Shown here: piece by piece, positions 44,694 through 53,900 of the stretch
Position numbering within the stretch: the first letter of the stretch is position 1
Layout of the letters: every line of letters starts with the position of its first letter
Assembly (NCBI RefSeq): GCF_015704895.1
Contig: NZ_JADQWB010000021.1
Span: forward strand, 22,095 to 86,094
Origin: Agrobacterium leguminum
GTDB lineage: Bacteria; Pseudomonadota; Alphaproteobacteria; Rhizobiales; Rhizobiaceae
Length of the DNA stretch: 64,000 nucleotides
Reading direction: 5' to 3'
Translations under genes and position numbers: made by a program
Notes under the pieces: model-generated
Databases searched by the model: none
The model's input: the letters and a program-made list of their open reading frames with translations, nothing else
Told to the model about the DNA's origin: nothing

Positions 44694-46303
44694 GCTTCGA
44701 TCGCCCTTCCCTTGAGTGCGAAGAGACCGCGCGGCCGCTTCTGGATGAACAGGATGATGAGGACGAGGACGAGGATCTTGCCGAGCACGGCGCCGACCGT
44801 CGGCTCAAGGAACTTGTTGAGCACGCCGAGAGACAGGGCGCCGACCAAAGTTCCCCAGAGATTGCCGACGCCGCCGAACACCACCACCATGAAACTGTCG
44901 ATGATGTAGCTCTGGCCGAGATTGGGCGAGACATTGTCGATCTGCGACAGCGCCACGCCGGCAAGGCCGGCAACGCCCGAACCGAGCGCGAAGGTGAAGG
45001 CATCCACCCACGGCGTGCGGATGCCCATGGAGGAAGCCATGCGACGGTTCTGGGTCACGGCGCGCATCTGCAGGCCAAAGGCGGAGCGCTTCAGGAGAAC
45101 CAGCAGCGCGAAGAACACCGAAAGCGAGAAGCAGACGATCCACACCCGGTTCCAGGTGAAATTGAGATAACCGACGCTGAAGGAGCCGGACATCCAGCTC
45201 GGGCTGCCGACCTCACGATTGGTGGGGCCAAAGATGGAGCGCACGCCCTGTTGCAGGATGAGCGAGATGCCCCAGGTGGCGAGAAGCGTTTCGAGCGGCC
45301 GCCCGTAAAGGAAACGAATGACGCCACGCTCCATCACGAGGCCGACAAAGGCCGTCACCAGAAAGGCGGCGGGCAGAGCGATGGCAAGCGACCAGTCGAA
45401 CAGGCCGGGGAAATGCGTGCGGATCACCTCCTGCACCATGAAGGTGGAATAGGCGCCGATCATCACCATCTCGCCATGCGCCATGTTGATGATGCCCATC
45501 ACGCCGAAGGTGATGGCAAGGCCGATGGCGGCAAGCAGCAACACGGAACCGAGCGACAGGCCGTACCAGACGTTCTGCGCATAATCCCAGAAGGCAAGAG
45601 AGCTTTCGATGCTCGATATGGCGCTGTCGATATCGGGTTTCAGGCTCTGATCCACCGACGAGGAAGCCGCCATCAGAATGCCGATGGCATCGCGCCCACC
45701 AAGGCTCTTGATGGTGGCGATTGCCTCTTTCTTCTGTTCGATTGACCGTTCGGAGGAGAGCAGCGAGACAGCCCGCGCCTCCTCCATCCGGGTCCGCACC
45801 TCAGTATCGGCCTCCTTGGCGATGGCCGCTTCCAGCAGTTCGAGATTTTCGGCGCTCGGCGCTTTCAGAACGGCGTCTGCCGCGGAAAGCCGAACGGATT
45901 TCTCCGGGCTGAGCAGGGTCAGCCCGCCAAGTGCGGCGCGGATGACGCGGCGCAGATTATTGTTGACCTTGATCTTGGCGACGGCGGCCTTCGGGGCTTC
46001 ACCGGCGCTTTCGCCTGAAAGCGGATCGATCAGCGTAAAATTGGAGCCTGCCGGCTTCGTCATGAACACCAGATTGTCGGCCTTGCGCACGTAAAGATCG
46101 CCCGCCGCAAAAGCCTCGAGCGCCGGCACGACACGCGCATCGCCCGTGGCGGCAATCTGCCCGATCAGCACTTCGGCCTGCTTGAAATCCGCCGTGCCGA
46201 GCTGGTCGATCAGCGCCTTCGGCTCGCTTTGCGCGAAGGATTGGGCTGCGATCCCCAGGGTGAGCCAGATGAAGATGGCTCCGAGAAAAGATCGGATCGT
46301 CAT
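44690..46303 (-). CDS. urtB: Urea ABC transporter permease UrtB with N-terminal extracytoplasmic domain
   Basis: 537 residues from the ATG at 46303 (AAGGA 7 bp upstream); the longer frame to 46402 runs into a repeat. A signal-like start (MTIRSFLGAIFIWLTLGIAA) and a helical domain of about 220 residues precede the LivH-like permease core (GVMGIINMAHGEMVMIGAYS, then ITFGVMG-type helices). UrtB proteins often carry such an extension, whereas LivH does not. Confidence 0.93.
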   Translation of the reverse strand: MTIRSFLGAIFIWLTLGIAAQSFAQSEPKALIDQLGTADFKQAEVLIGQIAATGDARVVPALEAFAAGDLYVRKADNLVFMTKPAGSNFTLIDPLSGESAGEAPKAAVAKIKVNNNLRRVIRAALGGLTLLSPEKSVRLSAADAVLKAPSAENLELLEAAIAKEADTEVRTRMEEARAVSLLSSERSIEQKKEAIATIKSLGGRDAIGILMAASSSVDQSLKPDIDSAISSIESSLAFWDYAQNVWYGLSLGSVLLLAAIGLAITFGVMGIINMAHGEMVMIGAYSTFMVQEVIRTHFPGLFDWSLAIALPAAFLVTAFVGLVMERGVIRFLYGRPLETLLATWGISLILQQGVRSIFGPTNREVGSPSWMSGSFSVGYLNFTWNRVWIVCFSLSVFFALLVLLKRSAFGLQMRAVTQNRRMASSMGIRTPWVDAFTFALGSGVAGLAGVALSQIDNVSPNLGQSYIIDSFMVVVFGGVGNLWGTLVGALSLGVLNKFLEPTVGAVLGKILVLVLIILFIQKRPRGLFALKGRAIEA

Positions 46304-46367
46304 GTCGGGTTCCTTGGGCGGTTTGCGACGGGGCGTTTGTGGGTAATGCCACTTGAGTATGCCGCTC

Positions 46368-46521
46368 ACCCCCCTCTGCCCTGCCGGGCATCTCCCCCAC
46401 AAGGAGGGAGATCGGCAAGGCGCGCCTGCGTCGCTCTATCTCAACCAATGAGAAGGGCGAAACCTTGCCTCGAGTCGATCTCCCCACCTGTGGGGGAGAT
46501 GCCCGGCAGGGCAGAGGGGGG
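46368..46521. repeat. RIME-like palindromic repeat, type A
   Basis: Starts ACCCCCCTCTGCCCTGCCGG and ends GCCCGGCAGGGCAGAGGGGG. It lies between urtA and urtB and is the third of four copies. Confidence 0.85.
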
Positions 46522-46584
46522 CATGCTTGTTCAGTTTCCAATGAGAAAACCGCCCCCAACAACGGGGGCGGCAACCACCCGCTA

Positions 46585-47874
46585 TCAGCTACCCTTGCCG
46601 CCGCACTTCCCACTGGCCACATTGAAGTTGCCGCAGGACATCGGCTTCCTCCAGTCCGAGATCAGATCCTTCGAATCCGGCAGATAATCCGACCACTCGT
46701 CACCCACGACCTGCGGCGTCTGCTGCACGATTTCGAACTGGCCATCGGCCTGGATTTCGCCGATCAGCACCGGCTTGGTGATGTGGTGGTTCGGCATGAC
46801 GGTGGAGTAGCCGCCCGAAAGGTTCGGTACGGAAACGCCGATAATCGAGTCGAGAACCTTGTCCGTATCCGTCGTGCCGGCGGATTCGACGGCCTTTACC
46901 CAGGCGTTGAAGCCGATATAGGCGGCTTCCATCGGGTCGTTGGTCACGCGTTTGTCGTTCTTGGTAAAGGCATGCCAAGTCTTGATGAACTCGGCATTGA
47001 CCGGCGCATCGACGGACTGAAAGTAGTTCCAGGCGGCAAGGTGGCCGACCAGCGGTGCGGTATCGAGACCGGCAAGTTCTTCTTCACCGACCGAGAAGGC
47101 GACGACGGGAATGTCTTCAGCCTTGATGCCCTGGTTCGCCAGTTCCTTGTAGAAAGGCACGTTGGCGTCGCCGTTGATGGTGGAAACCACGGCGGTCTTC
47201 TTGCCGGCCGAACCGAACTTCTTGATGTCGGACACGATCGTCTGCCAGTCGGAATGACCGAACGGCGTGTAGTTGATCATGATGTCCTCTTCCTTGACGC
47301 CTTTCGACATCAGGTAGGCCTTCAGGATCTTGTTGGTGGTCTGCGGATAGACATAGTCCGTGCCGGCCAGAACCCAGCGCTCAACGCCTTCGGTATTGGC
47401 GAGGTAGTCTACAGCCGGAATGGCCTGCTGGTTGGGTGCGGCACCCGTGTAGAAGATGTTGCGCGAGGATTCTTCACCCTCATACTGAACCGGGTAGAAC
47501 AGGATCGAGTTCAGTTCCTCGAAGACCGGCAGCACGGATTTGCGCGAGGAGGACGTCCAGCAGCCGAAAACGGCGGCGACCTTGTCCTGCGAAATCAGCT
47601 GGCGGGCCTTTTCGGCAAAGAGCGGCCAGTCGGAAGCCGGATCGACCACCACGGCTTCGAGTTTCTTGCCAAGCACGCCGCCCTTCTTGTTCTGCTCGTC
47701 GATGAGCATCAGCATGGCGTCCTTCAGCGTCGTCTCTGAAATGGCCATGGTGCCGGACAGCGAATGCAGCACGCCGACCTTGATGGTGTCGTCAGCGGCA
47801 AAAGCGCCATGGAAGGCGGTGGTGGACAGGATCGCGCCAAGCAGCGCGGCACTAAGCGTCTTGCGGAATATCAT
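46585..47874 (-). CDS. urtA: Urea-binding periplasmic protein UrtA
   Basis: 429 residues with a signal peptide (LSAALLGAILSTTAFHGAFA). The mature start IKVGVLHSLSGTMAISETTL, FGCWTSSSRKSVLPVFEE and LFYPVQYEGEESSRNIFYTG are highly specific for UrtA/FmdD-type urea and amide binding proteins. GAGGGG lies 8 bp before the ATG. It is the first gene of urtABCDE, next to urease and glnII. A 16-bp palindrome is about 100 bp upstream. Confidence 0.95.
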   Translation of the reverse strand: MIFRKTLSAALLGAILSTTAFHGAFAADDTIKVGVLHSLSGTMAISETTLKDAMLMLIDEQNKKGGVLGKKLEAVVVDPASDWPLFAEKARQLISQDKVAAVFGCWTSSSRKSVLPVFEELNSILFYPVQYEGEESSRNIFYTGAAPNQQAIPAVDYLANTEGVERWVLAGTDYVYPQTTNKILKAYLMSKGVKEEDIMINYTPFGHSDWQTIVSDIKKFGSAGKKTAVVSTINGDANVPFYKELANQGIKAEDIPVVAFSVGEEELAGLDTAPLVGHLAAWNYFQSVDAPVNAEFIKTWHAFTKNDKRVTNDPMEAAYIGFNAWVKAVESAGTTDTDKVLDSIIGVSVPNLSGGYSTVMPNHHITKPVLIGEIQADGQFEIVQQTPQVVGDEWSDYLPDSKDLISDWRKPMSCGNFNVASGKCGGKGS

Positions 47875-47973
47875 CGGAAGAACCCCTCTCCTTGTTTGGC
47901 CTCTCGTGGAGGCTCAGCGGCATCTGCGGCCGCTGCTGGGAGGGACTATCGATCTCGTGAGAGCGAAACCGTA

Positions 47974-47989
47974 TACGTCAATTGACGTA
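47974..47989. promoter_or_regulatory. 16-bp perfect palindrome upstream of urtA
   Basis: TACGTCAATTGACGTA is its own reverse complement. It lies 100 bp before the urtA start, between the gene and a repeat. Read toward urtA, its TTGACG could also serve as a -35 box, but the matching -10 is weak. Confidence 0.5.
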
Positions 47990-48070
47990 GGCGGGGTGGC
48001 GAAAGATGCATGAGGGGGAATAAGCTGAACCTGAAGGTGCCTGCCTGTGAAGCAGGAGGCCTCAGCTTGT

Positions 48071-48194
48071 TTCTTCTCCCCGCCGGGGAGAAGTCCGCGG
48101 CAGCGGGATGAGGGGGGCGAGCGCCGCGATATACGGAGGGGTTGCCCCCTCATCCGACCCTTCGGGCCACCTTCTCCCCCACGGGGAGAAGAAA
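48071..48194. repeat. RIME/ABC-like palindromic repeat, type B
   Basis: CTTCTCCCCGCCGGGGAGAAG at the left and CTTCTCCCCCACGGGGAGAAG at the right, with GTCCGCGGCAGCGGGATGAG and GACCCTTCGGGCCACC borders. It lies between the DUF2735 gene and urtA. Confidence 0.85.
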
Positions 48195-48228
48195 TGCGCA
48201 GCACGGTCTCACATCAGGAATGCGGCCA

Positions 48229-48426
48229 TCAGGAATGCGGCTTGTCGTTCCGCTCTTCGTCGCGGATCGCATCGTCGTGATACCACGAACCGAAATCGAT
48301 ATGCGGCTCCTGCGCCTGACGCTCAAGCTCGCTCAGCGCGCTGTTACGGAACTTGGAAAGACCCGCGCGCCCGCCGACCGGGAATTGATAGATCGTTGCC
48401 GTCTCGCGATGAATGCCAGTTGCCAT
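48229..48426 (-). CDS. DUF2735 small protein next to glnII
   Basis: 65 residues from the ATG at 48426. MATGIHRETATIYQFPVGGR is the DUF2735 signature and is followed by a short charged helix. Small proteins of this type sit beside glnII in rhizobia. The adjacency and divergent layout suggest a link to nitrogen control, but no function is known. Confidence 0.82.
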   Translation of the reverse strand: MATGIHRETATIYQFPVGGRAGLSKFRNSALSELERQAQEPHIDFGSWYHDDAIRDEERNDKPHS

Positions 48427-48625
48427 TTCGATCATCTCACTTTGTTTGCATCGAAGCACTTTATGTCTGGAGCTAACCCGCAAAGGCCAGATTCGCTCCG
48501 TTTGATTAAAAAAAAATCAACTTGCGAAAAATATAGGCATTAATCGTCTCATCTACAAGAAAAACCATTCCGAAAGCGCCGGTTTTTGGGGCAAATGCCA
48601 ATCCCTCGCGCGCAACCGAAATCAT

Positions 48626-48642
48626 TGCACCGCAGCAGGGCA
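48626..48642. promoter_or_regulatory. Possible NtrC binding site
   Basis: TGCACCGCAGCAGGGCA has a full left half-site (TGCACC) and a weaker right half compared with TGCACYnnnnnRGTGCA. It is about 165 bp upstream of the sigma-54 promoter, a normal enhancer distance. Confidence 0.35.
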
Positions 48643-48805
48643 TTCCGCCGGGAGACGCCAGCTATCTATCAGGATTCAATGATGAAACATGAGGGGTGAA
48701 TTTGCCTGCCGCAGTGCAGCAGAACCATCCGCGCGCGATATCCAGGCTCCTGCGCGACAGGGCCCCTGAAAGATTTTTCGAAAAAATCGCCTGATATCGC
48801 CAATC

Positions 48806-48821
48806 TGGCACGCGACATGCA
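48806..48821 (+). promoter_or_regulatory. Sigma-54 (-24/-12) promoter of glnII
   Basis: TGGCACGCGACATGCA matches TGGCACGnnnnTTGCW at every fixed base except one (A for the first T), with the required spacing between GG and GC. It is 94 bp before the glnII start. Confidence 0.8.
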
Positions 48822-48915
48822 TCTAAGGGGTCAGCCCTTGAACGCGAATGCGCTTCGGTGGCCAAAGCCACGGGAGGCCTCAAGGCTTCGCATTGTTACC
48901 TATGAGAGGTTCGTA

Positions 48916-49950
48916 ATGACTAAGTTCAAACTCGAGTACATCTGGCTGGACGGATACAAGCCGGTCCCCAACCTGCGCGGCAAGACCCAGATCAAGGAAT
49001 TCGACGAATTCCCCACACTCGAGCAGCTGCCGCTTTGGGGCTTTGATGGCTCGTCCACGCAGCAGGCCGAAGGCCACTCGTCGGATTGCGTGCTGAAGCC
49101 CGTCGCGATCTATCCCGACCCGGCCCGCTCCAACGGTGCACTCGTCATGTGCGAAGTCATGATGCCCGATGGCGTCACCCCGCATGCTTCGAACAGCCGC
49201 GCAACCATCCTCGACGACGAGGACGCATGGTTCGGCTTCGAACAGGAATATTTCTTCTACCAGGACGGCCGCCCGCTCGGCTTCCCGGAACAGGGTTACC
49301 CGGCTCCGCAGGGTCCTTATTACACCGGCGTCGGCTTCAAGAATGTCGGTTCGGTTGCCCGCGAAATCGTTGAAGAGCACCTCGACCTCTGCCTCGAAGC
49401 CGGCATCAACCACGAAGGCATCAACGCCGAAGTGGCCAAGGGCCAGTGGGAATTCCAGGTATTCGGCAAGGGCTCCAAGCGCGCCGCCGACCAGATCTGG
49501 ATCGCCCGTTACCTGCTGCTGCGTCTTTGCGAACAGTACGGCATCGACGTCGAATTCCATTGCAAGCCGCTCGGCGACACCGACTGGAACGGTTCGGGCA
49601 TGCATTGCAACTTCTCCACCAAGTTCATGCGCGAAGTTGGCGGCAAGGAATATTTCGAAGCCCTCATGGCCGCTTTCGCCAAGAACTGGAAAGAGCACAT
49701 CGACGTTTACGGTCCGGACAACCACCTGCGCCTGACCGGCAAGCACGAAACCGCTCCGTGGAACAAGTTCTCCTACGGCGTTGCCGACCGTGGCGCCTCG
49801 ATCCGCGTTCCGCATTCCTTCGTCAACAACGGTTACAAGGGTTACCTCGAAGACCGTCGTCCGAACTCTCAAGGCTGCCCTTACCAGATCGCTTCCGTCG
49901 TTCTGAAGACAATCGCAGAAGTGCCGCTCGCAAAGTCGGCTGCTGCCTGA
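48916..49950 (+). CDS. glnII: Type II glutamine synthetase
   Basis: 344 residues from the ATG at 48916 (AGAGG upstream). Eukaryote-like GSII: LEYIWLDGYKPVPNLRGKTQ, LPLWGFDGSSTQQAEG, PHASNSRATI, FGFEQEYFFYQDGRP with active-site glutamates, and NHEGINAEVAKGQWEFQVFG. It condenses ammonium and glutamate with ATP. GSII is characteristic of rhizobia alongside the bacterial GSI. The sigma-54 promoter and urea genes nearby indicate induction under nitrogen limitation. Confidence 0.97.
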   Translation: MTKFKLEYIWLDGYKPVPNLRGKTQIKEFDEFPTLEQLPLWGFDGSSTQQAEGHSSDCVLKPVAIYPDPARSNGALVMCEVMMPDGVTPHASNSRATILDDEDAWFGFEQEYFFYQDGRPLGFPEQGYPAPQGPYYTGVGFKNVGSVAREIVEEHLDLCLEAGINHEGINAEVAKGQWEFQVFGKGSKRAADQIWIARYLLLRLCEQYGIDVEFHCKPLGDTDWNGSGMHCNFSTKFMREVGGKEYFEALMAAFAKNWKEHIDVYGPDNHLRLTGKHETAPWNKFSYGVADRGASIRVPHSFVNNGYKGYLEDRRPNSQGCPYQIASVVLKTIAEVPLAKSAAA

Positions 49951-49962
49951 TAAGCCAAGACA

Positions 49963-49995
49963 TGGCGTCGCCCGCAACCGGGCGACGCCATTTTT
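49963..49995 (+). terminator. Intrinsic terminator of glnII
   Basis: TGGCGTCGCCC and GGGCGACGCCA, an 11-bp perfect stem with loop GCAACC, followed by five T. Confidence 0.9.
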
Positions 49996-50168
49996 CTGTC
50001 CACCGAACGGCCGGGCCGGGCAGGCGACCTTTCGCCGAGCGCCGCACACGGCATAGTCTTCCCATACGCAAGCTCAAACAAGCGGCGTGGCTTTGACCAA
50101 CAGCCTCGGACTTTCCGAAAACCGCAACATTGTTTTCGGTCCGACGCTCTAAAGCAAGAAGGTGAGCG

Positions 50169-50939
50169 ATGGGCATTCTCCAGAAATTCTCTCTCGAAAA
50201 CCGCACGGCCATCATCACCGGCAGCGGCCGCGGCCTCGGTTTTGAAATTGCCAGCGCCTTTGCCGAAGCGGGCGCGCATGTGTGGCTGACCGGCCGCAAT
50301 GCCGAAACGCTGGAACAGGCGACAGATGTGCTGCGCAAGGCTGGCGGCAAGGCCGATTACGCTGCCTTCGATATTGCCGATACCGCAGCCGGCAGCGCCC
50401 TTGTTCGCCGTATCATGGACGAGTTCGGCCATCTCGATATCCTCGTCAACAATGTCGGCGCGCGCGACCGCCGCCCGCTTGCCGAATTCAGCGACGAGGA
50501 CGTGCTGGAACTGATCCGCACCGACCTCACCTCCTCCATCTCGCTATCGCGGGATGCCGCGGAGGCCATGAACGCCAATGGTTACGGCCGCATCATCACC
50601 ATCACCTCCATTCTCGGCCATATCGTCCGGCCGGGGGATGCGATCTATCCTGTCGCCAAGCAGGGGCTCACCGGGCTGATGCGGGCGATCGCCGTGGAAT
50701 ATGGCGCACGCGGCATCACCAGCAACGCCATCGCACCCGGCATGTTCGCCACCGAAACCAATGCCGCCCTTGCCGAAAATCCTGAGATGGTGGCCTTCGC
50801 CAAGCTGCGGGTGCCGCTGGAGCGCTGGGGCCGGCCGGATGAAATCGCCGGCGCTGCCCTGTTTCTGGCCAGCGACGCGGCCTCCTTCGTCAACGGCCAT
50901 GTGCTGACGGTGGATGGCGGCATGTCGGTGCGGCTGTGA
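50169..50939 (+). CDS. SDR family oxidoreductase (gluconate 5-dehydrogenase-like)
   Basis: 256 residues of the classical short-chain dehydrogenase type. Cofactor motif TGSGRGLGFEIA, then NNVGARDRRP, catalytic Ser in ITITSILGHIV, the YPVAK Tyr/Lys pair, and a normal C-terminus FVNGHVLTVDGGMSVRL. NAD(P)(H)-dependent oxidation or reduction of a polyol, keto-acid or similar substrate is expected. The opening (FSLENRTAIITGSGRGLG) resembles gluconate 5-dehydrogenases. It is 31 bp ahead of the transporter-kinase gene and may share a transcript with it. Confidence 0.9.
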   Translation: MGILQKFSLENRTAIITGSGRGLGFEIASAFAEAGAHVWLTGRNAETLEQATDVLRKAGGKADYAAFDIADTAAGSALVRRIMDEFGHLDILVNNVGARDRRPLAEFSDEDVLELIRTDLTSSISLSRDAAEAMNANGYGRIITITSILGHIVRPGDAIYPVAKQGLTGLMRAIAVEYGARGITSNAIAPGMFATETNAALAENPEMVAFAKLRVPLERWGRPDEIAGAALFLASDAASFVNGHVLTVDGGMSVRL

Positions 50940-50970
50940 GAGGCCCGTTGCGGAAAGGCGCTCGATAGGC

Positions 50971-53900
50971 ATGGCCGCACGGCAACGCATCATCCCCGTC
51001 AGGCGCGAATATAACCGCTGGGTTGCCAACCAGACGCTGGAAGATTATGCGCTGCGCTTCACCGCCAAGAGCGCCCGGCAATTTTCCTCCAACCGCATTT
51101 CCCACACCGCCATCGGCGCGATTTCCTTTCTGGCGCTGGAAGCCATCGGCGGCGCGATCACGCTCTCCTACGGCACCACCAACGCCTTTTACGCCATCCT
51201 CGTCGCCGCCATCGCCATGCTCGCCGTCGGCCTGCCGATCAGCCGTTATGCCATCCGCCACGGGGTCGATATCGATCTTCTGACGCGCGGCGCGAGCTTC
51301 GGTTACATCGGCTCCACCATCACCTCGCTGATCTATGCCGCCTTCACCTTCATGCTGTTCGCCATCGAAGCGTCGATCATGTCCGGCGCGCTGGAACTGG
51401 CGCTCGGCATTCCCTTGTGGATCGGCTACATCATCTCGGCCGTCATGGTCATTCCGCTCGTCACCCACGGCGTGCGCCTCATCAGCCGCTTCCAGATCGT
51501 CACCCAGCCCTTCTGGATCATCCTCAACGTCCTGCCTTTCGTGTTCATCGCTTTGATGGACTGGGAAAAATACGATCTCTGGCGCGCCTTTGCCGGCATA
51601 CACCACGCCTCCGGCCCGCCGGGAACGGTCGCGGATTTCAACCTCGTGGAATTCGGCGCGGCCTCCGCCGTCATTCTGGCGCTGATGTCGCAGATCGGCG
51701 AACAGGTGGACTTCCTGCGCTTCCTGCCGGCCGAGGGGCAAAGCCGCCTGCGCCACCGCATCGCGGTTTTCCTGGCGGGCTCGGGCTGGGTCGTCGTCGG
51801 CGTGCCGAAGCTGCTCGCCGGCTCCTTCCTCGTGGTGCTCACCTTCAGCTCCGGCGTCTCGGTGGATCGCGCCGCCGATCCGGCGCAGATGTATCTCACT
51901 GCCTTCGGTTACATGATCCCCAACGAGACGGCGGCCATGCTGCTGATGGTCGCCTTCGTGGTTGTCTCGCAGCTGAAGATCAACGTCATGAATGCCTATG
52001 CGGGTTCGCTCGCCTGGTCGAACTTCTTCTCGCGCCTCACCCACAGCCACCCCGGCCGCGTCGTCTGGCTGGTCTTCAACGTGGCGATCGCGCTGCTTCT
52101 GATGGAGCTCGGCATCTACCGGCTGCTGGAAGAAACGCTCGGCATCTTCTCCATCATCGCCATGGCGTGGCTCTGCACCATTTCCGCCGATCTCTTCATC
52201 AACAAGCCGCTCGGCCTCGCCCCGCCGGGCATCGAATTCAAGCGCGCCCATCTTTACGACATCAACCCGGTCGGCGTCGGCTCCATGGCGCTTTCCGCCA
52301 CCATCGCGCTGATGGCGCATTTCGGCGCCTTCGGCCCGCTCGCCGCATCGCTCGCGCCCTATCTGACGCTGATCGTCGCTTTCATGGCCTCGCCGCTGAT
52401 TGCCTGGGGCACGAAGGGCAGATTTTATCTCGCCCGCAAGCCGCGCCAGAAATGGCGCGAAGAGAGCAGCATCACCTGCTCCATCTGCGAGCACCCTTTC
52501 GAGCCGGAAGACATGGCCTGGTGTCCGGCCTATGCCGCGCCGATCTGTTCGCTCTGCTGCTCGCTGGACAGCCGCTGCCATGACATGTGCAAGCCGAAGG
52601 CGAAGCTGAACTATCAGGTCGCAACCGTCGCGAAATCCTTCCTGCCGGATCAGCTGGTGGCGAAACTCGCCACCCGGCTCGGACGCTACGGCATGGCGGC
52701 GGCGATTGCCGTCACCGCCATCGGCGGCATATTGGCGATGATCGCCCATCAGGTCGGCACCGCCTCGCCGGAAACGGCCGATGTGGTGAACCGCACCATC
52801 CTCATCGTGTTTTTCGTCTTCGCCGTCATTGCCGGCATCGTCTGCTGGTTCCTCGTGCTTGCCCATGACAGCCGGGTGGTGGCGGAAGAGGAATCCTCCC
52901 GCCAGAACACATTGCTGCTCAAGGAAATCGCCGCCCACAAGAAGACCGATGCCGCCCTTCAGGACGCCAAGGAGACGGCCGAGGCCGCCAACCGCGCCAA
53001 GAGCCGTTATGTGGTGGGCCTCAGCCATGAATTGCGCACGCCGCTCAATGCCGTTCTGGGTTATGCCCAGATTCTCGAGCGCGACGACACCATTCCCCCG
53101 CCCCGGCAATCGGCGATCAAGGTCATCCGCCGCTCGGCCGATCACCTGTCCGGCCTGATCGACGGGCTTCTCGATATTTCCAAAATCGAGGCCGGGCGTC
53201 TGCAGGTCTACTCCAACGAGATCAATATTCAGGATTTTCTCGACCAGATCGTCGACATGTTCCGCCCGCAGGCGCAGGCCAAGGGGCTGGAGTTCCGCCA
53301 CGACCGGTCGCGGGCCCTGCCGCAATATGTCCGCACCGATGAAAAGCGGCTGCGCCAGATTCTCGTCAACCTCATCTCCAACGCCATCAAATTCACCGAT
53401 GAGGGCGCCGTCACCTTCGATGTCGGTTATCGCAGCCAGGTGGCGAGCTTCACCGTCTCAGATACCGGCCGCGGCATTGCCGAAAAAGACCTCGCCCGCA
53501 TCTACGAACCCTTCCAGCGCGGCGAGGCAGACAGCGTGCGCCCCATGCCCGGCCTCGGCCTCGGCCTGACCATCACAAGGCTCCTCACCAACACGCTCGG
53601 CGGTGAAATTTCCGTTTCCAGCACAAAGGATGAAGGCTCCACCTTCCGCGTGCGCCTCATGCTCTCTGCCGTGCACCGGCCAAGCACGGCGCCGGCGGCG
53701 GAAAAGACCATCCGCTCCTATTCCGGGCCGCGCCGCACCATTGTCGTGGTCGATGACAATGAGGATCACCGCGAGCTGATGCGGCAGGTGCTCTCGCCGC
53801 TGGATTTCGTGGTGCTGACGGCGCAAAGCGGACCGGAATGCCTGACGCTCATCGAAGGCGTGAAGCCGGACCTCTTCCTCATCGATATTTCCATGCCCGG

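Larger units (their letters stand above)
47875..48228. other. urtA upstream region
   Basis: This holds the perfect palindrome at 47974-47989 and a type B repeat at 48071-48194. I see no gene. No convincing sigma-54 promoter for urtA is seen on the minus strand. Confidence 0.5.
48427..48915. other. glnII and DUF2735 divergent promoter region
   Basis: A 489-bp region holding the sigma-54 promoter, an NtrC-like site and an inverted repeat with an A-tract: TTGATT, seven A, AATCAA (48502-48520). No gene is seen. Confidence 0.6.

Noticed and set aside
48502..48520. TTGATT-A7-AATCAA as an FNR-type box
   Set aside because: The half-sites are 9 bases apart instead of 4, so the spacing is wrong for FNR/FixK; it is only an A-tract inverted repeat.
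50890..53325. Open frame of about 810 codons antisense to the transporter-kinase gene
   Set aside because: Composition typical of an antisense shadow, no recognisable motif, while the sense strand carries clear transporter and kinase motifs.
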